Origin: Diphasiastrum complanatum
Lineage: Eukaryota > Streptophyta > Lycopodiopsida > Lycopodiales > Lycopodiaceae
NCBI GenBank assembly: GCA_029204225.1
Contig: MU835239.1
Coordinates: forward strand, 1-40,746
DNA: 40,746 bases
Direction: 5' to 3'
The position numbers and the translations under genes were made by a program. Numbering within the stretch: position 1 is the first letter of the stretch; each line of letters opens with the position of its first letter. The notes under the pieces are model-generated. The model saw only the letters and a program-made list of their open reading frames with translations. It was not told the DNA's origin and searched no databases. Shown here piece by piece: positions 23,131-33,351 of the stretch.

Positions 23131-23844
23131 GAGGAGGAGGAGGATGAAGAGTCATCCTTGATGGTTTCCAAGAAACCACCATCATCCAAGAGCAACACCA
23201 ATGATTCTTGGTGGATTGATAGTGGGGCAAGTTCCCACATGACATATCAAAAGGACATATTCTCCACCTGACTTTCTTACAATGACTTACATAGATCAAT
23301 CTATACTGCAAGTAGTCAAGAATGTAAGATAAGTGGAATAGGAACAATTTCCTTGTATGTGGGATCATCCAAAAGGATGAATCTTGATAATGTTCTTTAT
23401 GTTCCTAAGTTAACCAAGAATTTGCTTAGTGTTGGCCAGTTAATGGATAATGGACTAGATGTACAATCTAAGCATGGAGTTTGTTCCATCCTTAGAAATG
23501 ATGAATGTATAGCCAAAGGCTTTAAGCAAGGTAGATTGTTTAAGCTTGATGCTAATATTGCAGTGGAGAGTGTTAACTTGGCAAAGGTGGAGTTATCAAA
23601 GGTGGAACTGTGGCACAAAATGTTGGGCCACCCCAACTACAAAGCCATGGAATCTAAGATTGCAAAGGAGCTTGCAGTTGGACTCCCCAAGAATTTGTCA
23701 AAGTGTGGGAAGAGATGTGAAGCATGCAGCCTCTCAAAGGCTCACAAACTACCCTTCTCAAGATCTACATCAAGATCAAACTCTCCTCTTGAACTCATCC
23801 ATTCGGATGTTCATAGTTTTTCACATGAGTCTAATGGTGGTGCC
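23131..23844 (+). pseudogene. Copia protease and integrase N-terminus (element B, first part)
   Basis: The aspartic protease motif WWIDSGASSHMT is intact at about 23,208-23,243. A TGA at 23,269 interrupts the domain. The frame then continues through NVLYVPKLTKNLLSVGQ to the pre-integrase zinc-binding region LWHKMLGHPN...CGKRCEAC (an HHCC set) and the first catalytic Asp of integrase in LIHSDVHSF. It ends at NGGA, where the solo LTR inserted. The seven codons that follow 23,844 in the open frame come from the inserted LTR, not from pol. Confidence 0.9.
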
Positions 23845-24497
23845 TGTGAGAGATTTCAACTAGTTTAGTCTAGTTTAGTCACATTTTGGTAAAATGTCAA
23901 TAAGAGGCCAAAACTCATTTTAGACTTAGAGATAAACTTTTTGAAGTTATATTAGTTTAAAATACATTCAATAAACACTTTTGGAAAGTGTGGAAAAGCT
24001 GGTAGTCGATTTTGAGAGAGATTCAAATTTGAACTTTGGGTACATTGAATCTAGACCCAAAAATAGTAGGGTTTACATTCTGGAGGGAAAACCAAGTGGC
24101 CAAATAGGTTTGGAAACTCTATAAAAGGATGTAACTCGTGGAGAGACACATCTTCTCTCTTCTATCTCTCATTTCATCATTATACATGGTTCTCTTTGGG
24201 TTCTACTACTCATTGGTGCACTATCTTGGTGTTATCTTGCAATCTTGTGTGTAGAATGATCATTTATTGCTATTTTCGGTTCCACACATGTGAAATATAG
24301 TAGGGTACTGTAATTGTACAGATAGCAAACATATTTTATATTTTGGTTCATGTTTGATCAATATCTCTTAGAGTTTGCATCTCATTTTGTATGTAGATGC
24401 TGATTTTTCTACATTGGCAGGATTGTTGGTTTGCTCCTTATTGTAACTAGAGATTTGGGACTTGGATTGGATCTTGAATGATCTGAAATCCTTCACA
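23845..24497 (+). mobile_element. Solo LTR inserted in element B integrase
   Basis: A 653-bp segment starts TGTGAGAGATTTC and ends CCTTCACA (TGTGA/TCACA inverted ends). It is flanked by the 5-bp direct repeat GTGCC (23,840-23,844 and 24,498-24,502). A TATA box TATAAAAGG lies at 24,120-24,128. It has no coding region, PBS or PPT. Removing it together with one copy of the duplicated target rejoins the integrase frame across the codons for GGA and KYYVIF. It is therefore the product of insertion of a copia-type element followed by LTR-LTR recombination. Its LTR sequence is unlike those of A, B and D. Confidence 0.93.
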
Positions 24498-26212
24498 GTG
24501 CCAAGTACTATGTAATCTTCATTGATGACTATTCTAGATTCTGTTGGATGTACCTCCTGTCTAGCAAATCAATGGTGTTTGATTCTCTTGTAAAGTTCAA
24601 GACTTTGGTAGAAAATCAACTTAGTACCAAGATTAAGGTATTAAGGAGTGATAATGGAGGTGAATATATCTCCAATAAGTTGATTGACTTTTGTAGTTCT
24701 AATGGCATAGAGAGGGAGTTGTCATGTCCATACACCCCTCAACAAAATGGAGTGAGTGAGAAAAGAAATAGATCTCTTTGTGAGTGTGCTAAGGCCTTAA
24801 GGCTAGATGCTTCTCTATCCAAACCATTTTGGGGTGAAGCAATAACTTGTGCTGACTATTTGTTCAATAGATTGCCAAACCAAGCCATTGGAGGAATCAC
24901 ACCATTTGAAGCTCTATTTGGAGAGAAGCCCAATCTCAAGGATCTCAAAGTTTTTGGATCCACTTGCTATGTACACCAATCCTTGGATAAGAGAAGGAAG
25001 GATGATGCAACATCCATCAAAGGCATCTTTCTGGGATATGGTGAGAATAGCAAAGGTTATAGAGTCTTCAATCCCATCACTAGCAAGGTGATAGTGAGTA
25101 GGGATGTTATTTTTTATGAAGGACATGCTTGTGATTTGGATGATAATGCTACTAATCATCTTGATGCCAAGGATCATGCTAGGATGGAGGAGGAGCTTCC
25201 AAGTGAAGAAGAACTTGAGGATCCACCTCAAGATGCAAGAACTCCAAAAACTCCAAGAACTCCAAGAACTCCAAGAAGATCTACAAGGGCAAGATCCGAG
25301 CCATTGAGGCTCACCTATGATGGTCAAGGTGATCAAAGGGAAGGCTCATCATCTTTCACATCTTACACCTTTCTTACTTCAATGTTAGATGAGCCAACAT
25401 GCTATGAAGATGCTTGTAAGTCTAAAAGTTGGATGGATGCTATGCAAGTAGAGTATGATGCTCTTATTGGGAATCATACTTGGGATCTTGTGGATCTTCC
25501 TCAAGGGAAGAAACCTCTTGATTGCAAGTGGATCTTTAGATTGAAGTATAATCAAGATGGATCAATAAGCAAGCATAAAGCTAGGCTTGTTGCCAAAGGT
25601 TTTTTACAAACCAAAGGCATTGATTATGATGAGACTTTTGCTCCTGTGGCTAAGCTTGTTACTATCAGGTTGATCATTAGTCTTGCTACAACCTTCAATT
25701 GGGAGCTATTCCAACTTGACTTCACAAATGCATTCCTCAATGGTTATTTGGAGGAAGAGATCTACATGAGGCAACTTGAGGGCTTCATCAAGGCAAAGCA
25801 TGAAGGAAAGGTGTGTTTTTTGAAAAAGAGCCTTTATGGGCTCAAGCAAGCACCTAGAGCATGGTACTCTAGGCTAAACTCTTTTCTCATTTCCATCAAT
25901 TTTGTAATGAGTGCCTATGATCCATCATTGTATATAAGTTTTCATGATGGCATGATCATTATTCTTGTTTTGTATGTAGATGACATTATCTTGAGTGGTA
26001 ATGATCTAGATGGAATTAGAGATGTAAAAATTGCTTTAGCAAAAGAGTTTAAAATGGTAGATATTGGCCTATTGAGCTTCATTCTTGGAATAGAGGTTAT
26101 TAGAGGATGTGATTTTAGCTTCATTTGTCAATCTAAATATGCTACATCCATCCTAGATAGATTTGGAATGAAGAATTGTAAAGGCATTGAGACACCATGG
26201 AGCAACATGTAA
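24498..26212 (+). pseudogene. Copia pol of element B, second part: integrase core and RT
   Basis: An uninterrupted 554-codon frame begins at 24,548. Codons upstream of it (VIFIDDYSRFCW) belong to the same integrase. The catalytic residues are visible in RSDNGGEYIS (Asp) and QQNGVSEKRNRSL (Glu). A Pro/Thr/Arg-rich linker with TPRTPRTPRR repeats follows. RT has CKWIFRLKYNQDGS, LDFTNAFLNG, SLYGLKQAPRAWY, the catalytic YVDDIILSGND and FILGIEV. The frame ends at 26,212 through a one-base deletion near 26,197, and the RNase H continues in the next frame. Catalytic positions of both enzymes are kept. Confidence 0.95.
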
Positions 26213-26874
26213 AAGCATCTATTGGTTGTGATGAAGCATCCTTTGAGGACATCACATTATATAGAAGGCTTATTGGATCCTTGATCTATTTAACTATAAC
26301 TAGACCTGATCTTAGTTATAGTGTTGGAAAGTTAAGCCAATTCATTCAAAGTCCTCTAGTTTCACATTGGAACATGGCCAAAAGAGTCCTTAGATACATT
26401 TCATTCACTAAGATTTTTGGTATTTTGTATGGAGGAACTAATCTTGGCTTAAGAGCCTATAGTGACTCGGATTTTGCAAGTGAAAAAGTGGATAGAAGAT
26501 CAACAAGTGCCTTTGCCACCTTTCTATGTGATGGAGTATCATGGCTTTCCAAAAAGCAAGATACCATCTCCCTATCTTCCACAAAATCCGAATACAAGGC
26601 CTTGACATCAACATGCAAGGAGGTCTTGTGGCTCAAAAGGCTATTGGTGGAGCTTCATGTCATGGATGAGGATATCCCTATCATCTATTGTGACAACCAA
26701 TCAGCCCAATCACTTGCAACTAATCCTACATTCCATGCAAGGAGCAAACACATCGAAATTGCTCATCATTTCGTGAGGAAAAAAGTGCAAGCTAAAGAGA
26801 TCAAGCTCCAACGCGTGCCATCATCAAGTTGCTTGGCTGATTTGTTTACTAAACCTTTACCTAAAGATTAATTT
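26197..26874 (+). pseudogene. Copia RNase H of element B
   Basis: A 224-codon frame, shifted relative to RT, starts LYRRLIGSLIYLTITRPDLS. It has the RNase H acidic residues in AYSDSDFAS, STKSEYKAL and YCDNQSAQSLATNP, then ARSKHIEIAHHFVR and the terminal ADLFTKPLPKD. It ends at TAA, about 73 bp before the 3' LTR. It degrades the RNA of RNA/DNA hybrids during element replication. It is intact as a domain but cut off from RT by the frameshift. Confidence 0.93.
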
Positions 26875-26934
26875 GTCAAGCTCAGATCATCAATTGAAGT
26901 TATTGATAAAAGCATGGTGATCTCCAAGGCTAGA

Positions 26935-27637
26935 TTTGAGGAGGAGTGTGAAAAATTGCCTACATTGGCAAATCTAGCCATGTAGAATATTATACATTTT
27001 GTCAATATTGTTTGTTGGTTACTTGAATGGTCAAAGTGCCACTTGTACATACACACCTAAAGTAGGTTACCACGAGTCAAGAGGAGTGGTTGTGTCTATT
27101 TGGTAGTGATTCCTACTTTGTAGGATCTAGACCATGATTTATGATGAGATTTGTACCTACCATGCACCTACCAAGCATGCCTCTTGGATCTAGGCTAGGG
27201 TTTTCACATTAGGGAAAGAAAGTGGAGTCTACTTCCTTATTACATGCTGGATTTTCACCTAACTTTGCAAAGGAAGTGTGTTTTACTATGTACTCCCATT
27301 CTCCATAGTGACAAGATAGAAACTTTTGGGAGCCTCAAGGAGAAACTCGAGTTTCCTCTCATTGTATGGTGATTACGCTTGATTTCCAATGAAACCCAGC
27401 TTTGACACTTTGTAAACACTGTCTACAGGCTGTACTAAAGCCTTATTTCCACACGTGTGGAGTTGGATTATACTATTTGATCAATGCTTTGATTGTCTCT
27501 ACTTGTTTCCTATCAAGCTGCTAAACTAGATCTTGTTTTCTGATGACTAGTTTCTGATAGATTGTTTAATAAGCATACAATCACCTTGTGGATCATTCAA
27601 AGATCCATTTATGGTCCTTAGTACTGTACTTTTCACA
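26935..27637 (+). repeat. Polypurine tract and 3' LTR of element B
   Basis: The tract TTTGAGGAGGAG (26,935-26,946) abuts the LTR start TGTGAAAA at 26,947. The LTR ends TTTTCACA at 27,637 and is followed by the TSD copy TGTAG. Confidence 0.96.
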
Positions 27638-27642
27638 TGTAG

Positions 27643-27960
27643 CACTGATTCAATTGGTTTTTCTTTACTACAAGGGCCTTAGGAGGTTCCACCTTGGAAA
27701 GTCTAGCTAAGAGAGATTTTTGAGGAGGCGGACCTAGTATTTTTTGTGTGCCCTAACATGTAGGTGTTTGGGCACTTAGTGGGTCTTGCCACTAAAAGTA
27801 CTGTAGGCTAAGCTTACCAAGTGGGCCTCGCCATAGTACACTGTACAGTTAGAGTAATAAGTGCGAGGGCACTGACATCCTGCACGTATAAGCCCAACCC
27901 AATGAGCACAATTAACAAGTTGTGATTCCTAGAAATAAGTGACTAGGGGTTTAAAACTCT
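27643..27960 (-). pseudogene. Gypsy element C, part upstream of the element B insertion
   Basis: On the minus strand LLARLSKVEPPKALVV and KKNQLNQ read directly, through one copy of the TSD, into NQVIRWSDIPK on the other side of element B. This shows that B landed in the coding region of C. Farther upstream the sequence is too degenerate to assign, though CPNTYMLGH near 27,770 may be the remains of a gag zinc-binding region. Confidence 0.6.
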
Positions 27961-28109
27961 TAAATGACATTAGAGGCCCAGAGTCACAAACTCAAGCTGC
28001 AATAAAGAATCTAAGTTTGGTCAAAGTGGAACTCACATGATTCCCCTTGTGCTTTCTTATAACCATCAGATTTAGTTTGTGTTAATTTGAAGCACAACTA
28101 CACATATGT

Positions 28110-28550
28110 GCGTTTTGCCATGCGACGCTGCCATGTGAACCCGATACTTAGCCAAAATTTTGACATTTTTCTTTTGCATGGCACTGCCACGCGTGGCACA
28201 TCCACGCAAAACTTTTTCGGGGACCCTGTCGGTGAAATCCAGGCTGGAGGTGGGGTTTGGCAACAAATTTTTAATTTCGTGTGGCAGTGCCACGCAAATT
28301 TTTTAAAACTCAAAATTCAAAATATGAGCGCCAAAATGTGTCTGCGTGGCATAGCCACACGTGGAAGTGCCACGTACAGTTGTTATTTAATCACTTGTCG
28401 TGTGACATGTACTCCAGAGAAAATTTCAAGGAGTTGGCTTTTTTTATTGCCACGCGTGGCAAAATTTGCCACACGTGGCAATATCAAAACACAATACTTA
28501 AGAGGTTTTGCTTTGAAAATTTGCCACGCGTGGCATGCGTGGCAAAATTA
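28110..28550. repeat. Cluster of TGCCACGCGTGGCA palindromes and half-sites
   Basis: Palindromes built on GCCACGCGTGGC occur at about 28,185-28,198, 28,448-28,461 and 28,521-28,534. Variants and half-sites lie at about 28,117, 28,176, 28,279-28,296, 28,344-28,374, 28,467-28,480 and 28,535-28,545. They are CpG-rich in otherwise AT-rich DNA and lie in both orientations. CACTA elements carry such short motifs in both orientations near their ends, and the decayed DUF4216 gene begins about 0.7 kb away. No CACTA terminus was found. Confidence 0.8.
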
Positions 28551-29270
28551 GTTTGTTAAATTTTAAAAAAAAATATATTATGAATAATATGCTGATAAAC
28601 AACAACTTTATGATTAATTTAAAAGCAAATAAGATTTTTTTTGAGGTTTTGAATAAGTGCATACTTATAATAAAATGTGAACTAAAAAACAAATGATCAT
28701 TATGTCAAATTATCATGCTCTGACAAATTGAAATTATTATTGGTTGAATATAACATGCTATCTTATACATTTATGGACATTATGATGTGTTTCTATATTG
28801 AGAAAATTTCATAATCAAAATTTGACATTAATCTCAATATGGTATTAATGGATAAAAATATAAGTGTGAGTTAAATTTGCACTTGAAAGGATGCTAGGTA
28901 CCTTGCAATTGAGAGCCATGAGGTAGCTTGTTAAGCTAATCTGTTGATAAAAAAATTGCAATGTTATACACGTTTGTGTGTTTGCAAAGATGAATAAATA
29001 ATCGAACATTGTGGCAAAGTGTATTATTATCTCAAAGAAGATGCTTTTTAATTATAATATATAAATAATCAACGTTTTACATTTTATAATTGTTCTCTTA
29101 ATTAGTTCACATATCTAATAATATTGATAAGTTTTTTCAATTCTAAGTGATTGCGAGATGTGTTTGAAATGAAACTTTAGAAATGCAACATTGTAGAAAA
29201 ATGTAATAATTTTAATTTGAAAACAAATTTATATATTGACTACAATGTATCATTTTATGACAAAATTATT
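28551..29270. other. AT-rich spacer, no gene
   Basis: Very AT-rich with no coding signal. It lies between the palindrome cluster and the 3' end of the DUF4216 pseudogene. Confidence 0.6.
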
Positions 29271-29287
29271 TGTGACATGTATAATCT

Positions 29288-30060
29288 TTATTCATCATCG
29301 CAAGATTCAAATTCATCAGCCAAGCCATCTTGCAACTCATCTCCGCTAAGATGATTTTCATCATCACTATCAAAATTAAAACTTCTCTCAATATTATACT
29401 CACGCAAAGAATCATTGTTGTCCTCTTCATTATCTGAGTCGTCAGAATCATGAGATTCAGTTCTCGGGTTTTCAGATCTATAAAACTTGAAGATATGTGT
29501 ACATCTTCATCAGATATACTTGTGTTGCCAAATTTAGATCTTCCATTTCATTCTCAACATATGCATTTTCGAATACATGTCTTGAGCATGGTTTGATTTG
29601 AACAACATACCACCAATTTTTGTTTAGTCAATCTGCTTGAAAAAATACCTGCACATTTAGCAATGTTAGGATTAGATATTTGTTATGATCATATTTTAAC
29701 TCACAATAAATAGATGTACTGAAAAAGTAGTGTAGATGATTAATATAATATTGGTCACAATTGAGAAAAGAAAAAATGTGAAATTCATGCATACTTGTTC
29801 ACAATGACGAGGCAACACCAATGTGTCTGAAAAGTCTATGCTTAATGTCTTGGTTGAATTGATAGCAAAAAATCCACTACAATCTTTTTTTATAGTTGCA
29901 TTTGATCCTCTATAATTGATTTTGAACCATTTCACGTCAAACAACAAATATTTACCCATTTGACTAAAACACACCTCATATATGGCTTGTATGGTTCCTA
30001 CATACTCAAGCTCTCCAGAAATTGGACTTTGATCAAGCACTACTCCGACTTTCTTGATGG
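29288..30060 (-). pseudogene. CACTA-type transposon ORF remnant with DUF4216
   Basis: The minus strand from 30,040 encodes LEYVGTIQAIYEVCF, LLFDVKWFKINYRG, IKKDCSGFFAINS and DTLVLPRHCEQV. This is the pattern of DUF4216, the domain C-terminal to the TNP2-type transposase of plant CACTA elements. After a probable intron (acceptor AAATGTGCAG near 29,650) comes WWYVVQIKPCSRHVF, preceded by an in-frame TGA. The last part, in another frame, is an acidic tail (SHDSDDSDNEEDNND to DEFESCDDE) ending at TAA 29,288. The catalytic transposase region was not found upstream, so this is a partial and inactive copy. Confidence 0.75.
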
Positions 30061-30560
30061 AAGGATGCCATCACACCGTAATCATAAGTTCGTCATTTCA
30101 AATCAATTGATTCAATGAGATGATGACGACCATATGCCCACATTGCGCTATACTTTCGATACTGTCATTAAAACAATAATCAACCATCGTACAAATTAAA
30201 ATTGTTCACTTAAAAAAAATAGAGTTATAGACAAACCTTCCAATCACATCCTCTTGCAAATTCCCACTTTGTGTCAGATATGAATTGTCCATTTGATCTT
30301 GCTTGTTGGAGTGTATCAACCATCTAGTCTATGGTGCATTGGTTGGGCAATGGCTCAAGGTCATGTGAAGGTGCAGCTTGACCTCTACGCCTATTGCGTT
30401 GGTGTCGATTTCTAGTCAATACTTTTTTTTTTCTTGTTCATATAATTCCAACCACTCATCCATTACTCCTAAATTATATAGCATGAAGGAAAATTTAGCC
30501 CTGTCACAAGGGCTTCTTGAACTGTCATAAATAATTTATGCCTGCATTTAAAAAGTACAA
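30061..30560 (-). pseudogene. Decayed minus-strand coding sequence, unassigned
   Basis: Protein-like stretches are seen on the minus strand: KYSAMWAYGRHHLIESIDL (about 30,110-30,170), then upstream NRRRGQAAPSHDLEPLPNQ and SNGQFISDTKWEFARGCDW with one stop between them. The short blocks separated by AT-rich, intron-like gaps suggest exons of the same transposon-derived gene as the DUF4216 piece or of the next one upstream. The family is not recognised. Confidence 0.35.
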
Positions 30561-30639
30561 TTGCTAAAAATCCAACAAAATCATGAAAATCACTTAATTA
30601 CAAAAGGCAACATGAAAATAAATATTTAGATTATGACTA

Positions 30640-31510
30640 TCACCTTTGAAATTCTTTTCCCATTTCCGTCAGAGAAAGTTGACCATCGGCAACTCTAGAA
30701 AGAACAATTATTATTAGCTCTGAAGAGCTAATCCCTTGCATATTTTTCCACTCAAATATTTCCATTTTTGTAGGGATTGGCTTCAGAGTTGGAGTGCTGA
30801 CAACTTTTTTCTTTAACTTTGAGGCACCTTGAGCAGGTTGGCCTTTTATTTGAAAAGTTTCCCATTTATCAAAAAATTTATCAACAAGGGCCCACAACTA
30901 AAATATAATTTTTTTTTTTTAGGGAGTATTAAAATTGAGCTCAAAATTAGAGTCTGATAAAAACAATTTAAAAGGATTGCAACATATATTATGACCAGAA
31001 TATTCCATGACAGCATAGCAAAAAAAATTACCTAGCCACTACGAAAAGCAAGCTGAAAAAAACTATCATATTTTGTAAGGCTCTGCGTAGGATTTTTTTA
31101 ATCAAAAGACAAGCTTGTCTCTTGAGCACAGAGTGCTTTCAGCTCTAGTTGCTTTACATCTCCTGCTTTGGAGACTCTCACGTATTCTTTGTGAAAAAAT
31201 CGGATTCTTTGTATCACGGTCATCTTCATCCGGTACTCCTGATCAATATTATGGTCCCAAGCCAATAAGTTGGCTTCTTCCACTGGAGATTTGTTGCAAA
31301 GCTTACAAAGTAGTTCACGCAATTGGAAACTCACGGCTTCAACGAATGCATGCACGACTTCAGAAAGACCCAACATTACGGGGATCCTCATAGGGTCGAA
31401 CAATTTTTTCAGATGCTTTAAATGCAACTGCTTGGCTAAAGCATTTCATACATGTGCACGGAGACAAATTGCCTTATTCCTTATATTTTCACTTGCCGGA
31501 TAATTTTACA
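30640..31510 (-). pseudogene. Decayed gene of unknown family (minus member of a divergent pair)
   Basis: Two open stretches, 31,427-31,098 and 30,897-30,640, are probably exons. Between them on the minus strand are a donor (GGCTAG|GTAATT) and an acceptor (ATATTTTAG|TT). The first reads KHLKKLFDPMRIPVMLGLSE, VHAFVEAVSFQLRELL and AWDHNIDQEYRMKMTVIQRI. The second contains WALVDKFFDKWETFQIKG and ISSSELIIIVLSRVADGQLS. An in-frame stop lies upstream of 31,427 in otherwise continuing sequence (CLRAHV-stop-NALAKQ). I do not recognise the family. The helical, non-repetitive composition suggests it once coded. Confidence 0.45.
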
Positions 31511-31571
31511 AAATCAAAAATACTTTTGATGTACAAAGAGTTTGCCAAAACCAAAAATGTTCCCTATTTGA

Positions 31572-32587
31572 ATGTTTAGTTGCTTTTCTAAGAGGTTGAG
31601 ACGCAAGAAAACATTTTCATTATCAGTGCTTCAAAGCATTGTTGAGAAATTGTATGTGCCAAAGCCAAACGTGTCATTAATCAGACACACATATGATTTT
31701 CGTGATTATGTTAAGGCATCCAAGGAAACAGAACGATGCGTAGCTAATATTAATGATATTAGCTTTCAGCACCAGTTTAAAATCAAATGTAATGAATCAG
31801 ACATTATATTATTATGGAGCAAACGATTTTCAAATTTAGTTTCGTGGCTACCTCTTGAAGGAGTTCAATTTTTGCTTAGCATTCCATCAACTCAAAGAGA
31901 TTGATCCATTTGCCTCATTAAATTTTTTGGAATCAAGTATTCAAGCAGCTTATCATTTTTTTTGATGAGTTTGATCAGCATTGGTGGATGGACTTTTTTG
32001 AGGAACAAAAAATCAGTTTGCTCAATCTTGAACATACATTAACAACTGAAAAATTTCATTGGCCTCATAAATTAGAAACATCAACTACAACTGTCGAACC
32101 TTCAGATCTTCCTCAAAATAATGATTTCTTGCAGCTTGTGCAAAGTGAGGAATGTGAAATTTATGTGGGCTCAAGGAAGAATAGGCAAAGTGTAAAAGCT
32201 GCAAAAATGAAATGGCACGGTGATTTGAATGAAATCCAAATTGGAAGCCTTGTTGTACTTCTAGCTTTAGAAAACAATGAAGGACATCCATTTTGGATTG
32301 CCAAAGTACTTGGTTTTATTCAAAATAGCAATCAAACAAAAGTACTACGTGTCCATTGGTTGCGCACCACGTCAACGAATGCTTTTTTGGGAAGGTATGA
32401 ACTCGAAATGTTGCAAGTGGATCCAAAGGGCAAGAGAAAGAGGTTGCCAAAAAATCAACCAAGAGTCGACGATTTGAATCTACAGGATGTAGATGTTTTG
32501 GCATTTAAGTTTGAATTAACAATGACCGAATGTGGGGAGTATTGGAGTTCTGTGACTGCCTCTCGTGAGTGGCCGTTGATTGAATGA
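31572..32587 (+). pseudogene. Decayed gene of unknown family (plus member of a divergent pair)
   Basis: Three frames join into one protein-like text. 31,572-31,904 contains RHTYDFRDYVKASKETERC and SWLPLEGVQFLL. A frame change near 31,895 gives LKEIDPFASLNFLESSIQAA. A second change in the T8 run at about 31,959-31,966 gives FDEFDQHWWMDFFEEQ and then 199 open codons to TGA 32,587. The last part has IGSLVVLLALENNEGHPFWI, AKVLGF, LRVHWLR and GRYELEMLQ, an SH3/Tudor-like barrel pattern. From memory, similar hypothetical proteins occur in non-seed plants and invertebrates near transposon genes; this needs a search. It starts about 60 bp from the minus-strand partner. Confidence 0.5.
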
Positions 32588-32589
32588 CA

Positions 32590-32725
32590 ATTAAGTTTAA
32601 GGGTGTGCTCACTCCAGGTCTTAATGGACAATTATGGTAATAGTGCCCATACCCGCATTCTTGGCAGAAAGGTGTATACATGCCATGTGAGGACATTCAA
32701 CATTTATGTGCCCTTCCCCACATTT
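32590..32725 (-). pseudogene. Degenerate zinc-knuckle fragment
   Basis: In two minus-strand frames, GEGHINVECPHM is followed by TPFCQECGYGHYYHNCPLRPG. The second is a CX2CX3HX4C cluster, one residue shorter than a standard gag CCHC knuckle. A one-base shift joins the two. It adjoins the broken end of the family A2 integrase but is not part of it. Its origin is unknown. Confidence 0.35.
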
Positions 32726-33140
32726 GATATGTATTTACCATCATTGTCGATTTTGATAGCTTTGATTCTTTTGCCTATCTGCATCTCAATATGCTCTTTG
32801 AATATTTTGCAAAAATGGAAGGCTTCATACAATACACAACAATTCTTCTTGATCAATCATCAATGAATGTAATTAAGAATCTTGCACCAAGAAGTGATGG
32901 TGTCTGCTTGGGCCACATAATTTCTGAGTGAACTATGTCTAACAAATCTTTAGATGATTCGATTTAAAAGCCTTCTAGACTGCTTTTCTATGATGCAACT
33001 CTGACATATTGGCCCGGTTCGGTTGATAGTTTGATAATCAAAATCAAGAACTAAAGAATGCTTAGACATATTTACAATAGATACGTTATTGAGCCGCCCA
33101 AGCCTATAATGCCAAATTAACTTTTTATTCATCAAAATTG
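32715..33140 (-). pseudogene. Copia pre-integrase and integrase fragment (element A2)
   Basis: The minus strand reads NKKLIWHYRLGRLNNVSIV, then CQSCIIEKQSRR (pre-integrase zinc-binding region, HxxxR in place of HxxxH). Next come DLLDIVHSEI (the first catalytic Asp replaced by Glu), RFLITFIDD with a stop after it, SRRIVVY, and IGKRIKAIKIDNDGKYIS carrying the second Asp. The frame breaks and similarity ends at about 32,715, so RT and RNase H are missing. The same family as A1 is indicated by the shared FITFID and KRIK blocks. Confidence 0.8.
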
Positions 33141-33351
33141 AACCGCTTAAAGCATGATCCTATAGAGTATTCTATAGAGTAACAATGAGTAAGCCTATAG
33201 AAATATCCTTATCTCTTTCCAAGTGCAAGAACTCTCTTATATTTATCAATAATCTTGCACAAATCAGACTCGAACTCTACCTTATGTCCTAAATCAATAA
33301 TTTTACTGACCGATAGTAAATTTGTTGTCAGATTCAGAACATACAAAATTT

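Larger units (their letters stand above)
20997..27637 (+). mobile_element. Ty1/copia element B, complete with two LTRs and TSD
   Basis: The element is bounded by the direct repeat TGTAG (20,992-20,996 and 27,638-27,642), a 5-bp target-site duplication. Both LTRs are 691 bp, start TGTGAAAA and end TTTTCACA. PBS and PPT are in place. Comparing the LTRs by eye gives about 20 differences (about 3 percent), so the insertion is fairly young but not recent. Total length is 6,641 bp, of which 658 bp is a later insertion (a solo LTR and its duplicated target). The coding region has two frameshifts and two stops, so the copy is defective. It sits inside gypsy element C. Confidence 0.95.

Noticed and set aside
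20997-27637. Element B as an autonomous, intact retrotransposon
   Set aside because: Ends are complete, but gag and RNase H are frameshifted, stops lie before and within protease, and a solo LTR interrupts integrase.
28085-28111. CACTA terminus at GCACAACTACACATATGTGC
   Set aside because: It lacks the exact CACTA pentamer, no inverted partner was found on the far side, and no 3-bp duplication is evident.
28087-28559. 154-codon plus frame and its companions
   Set aside because: The repeated HAW/ATRG peptides arise from the GCCACGCGTGGC palindromes and not from a protein.
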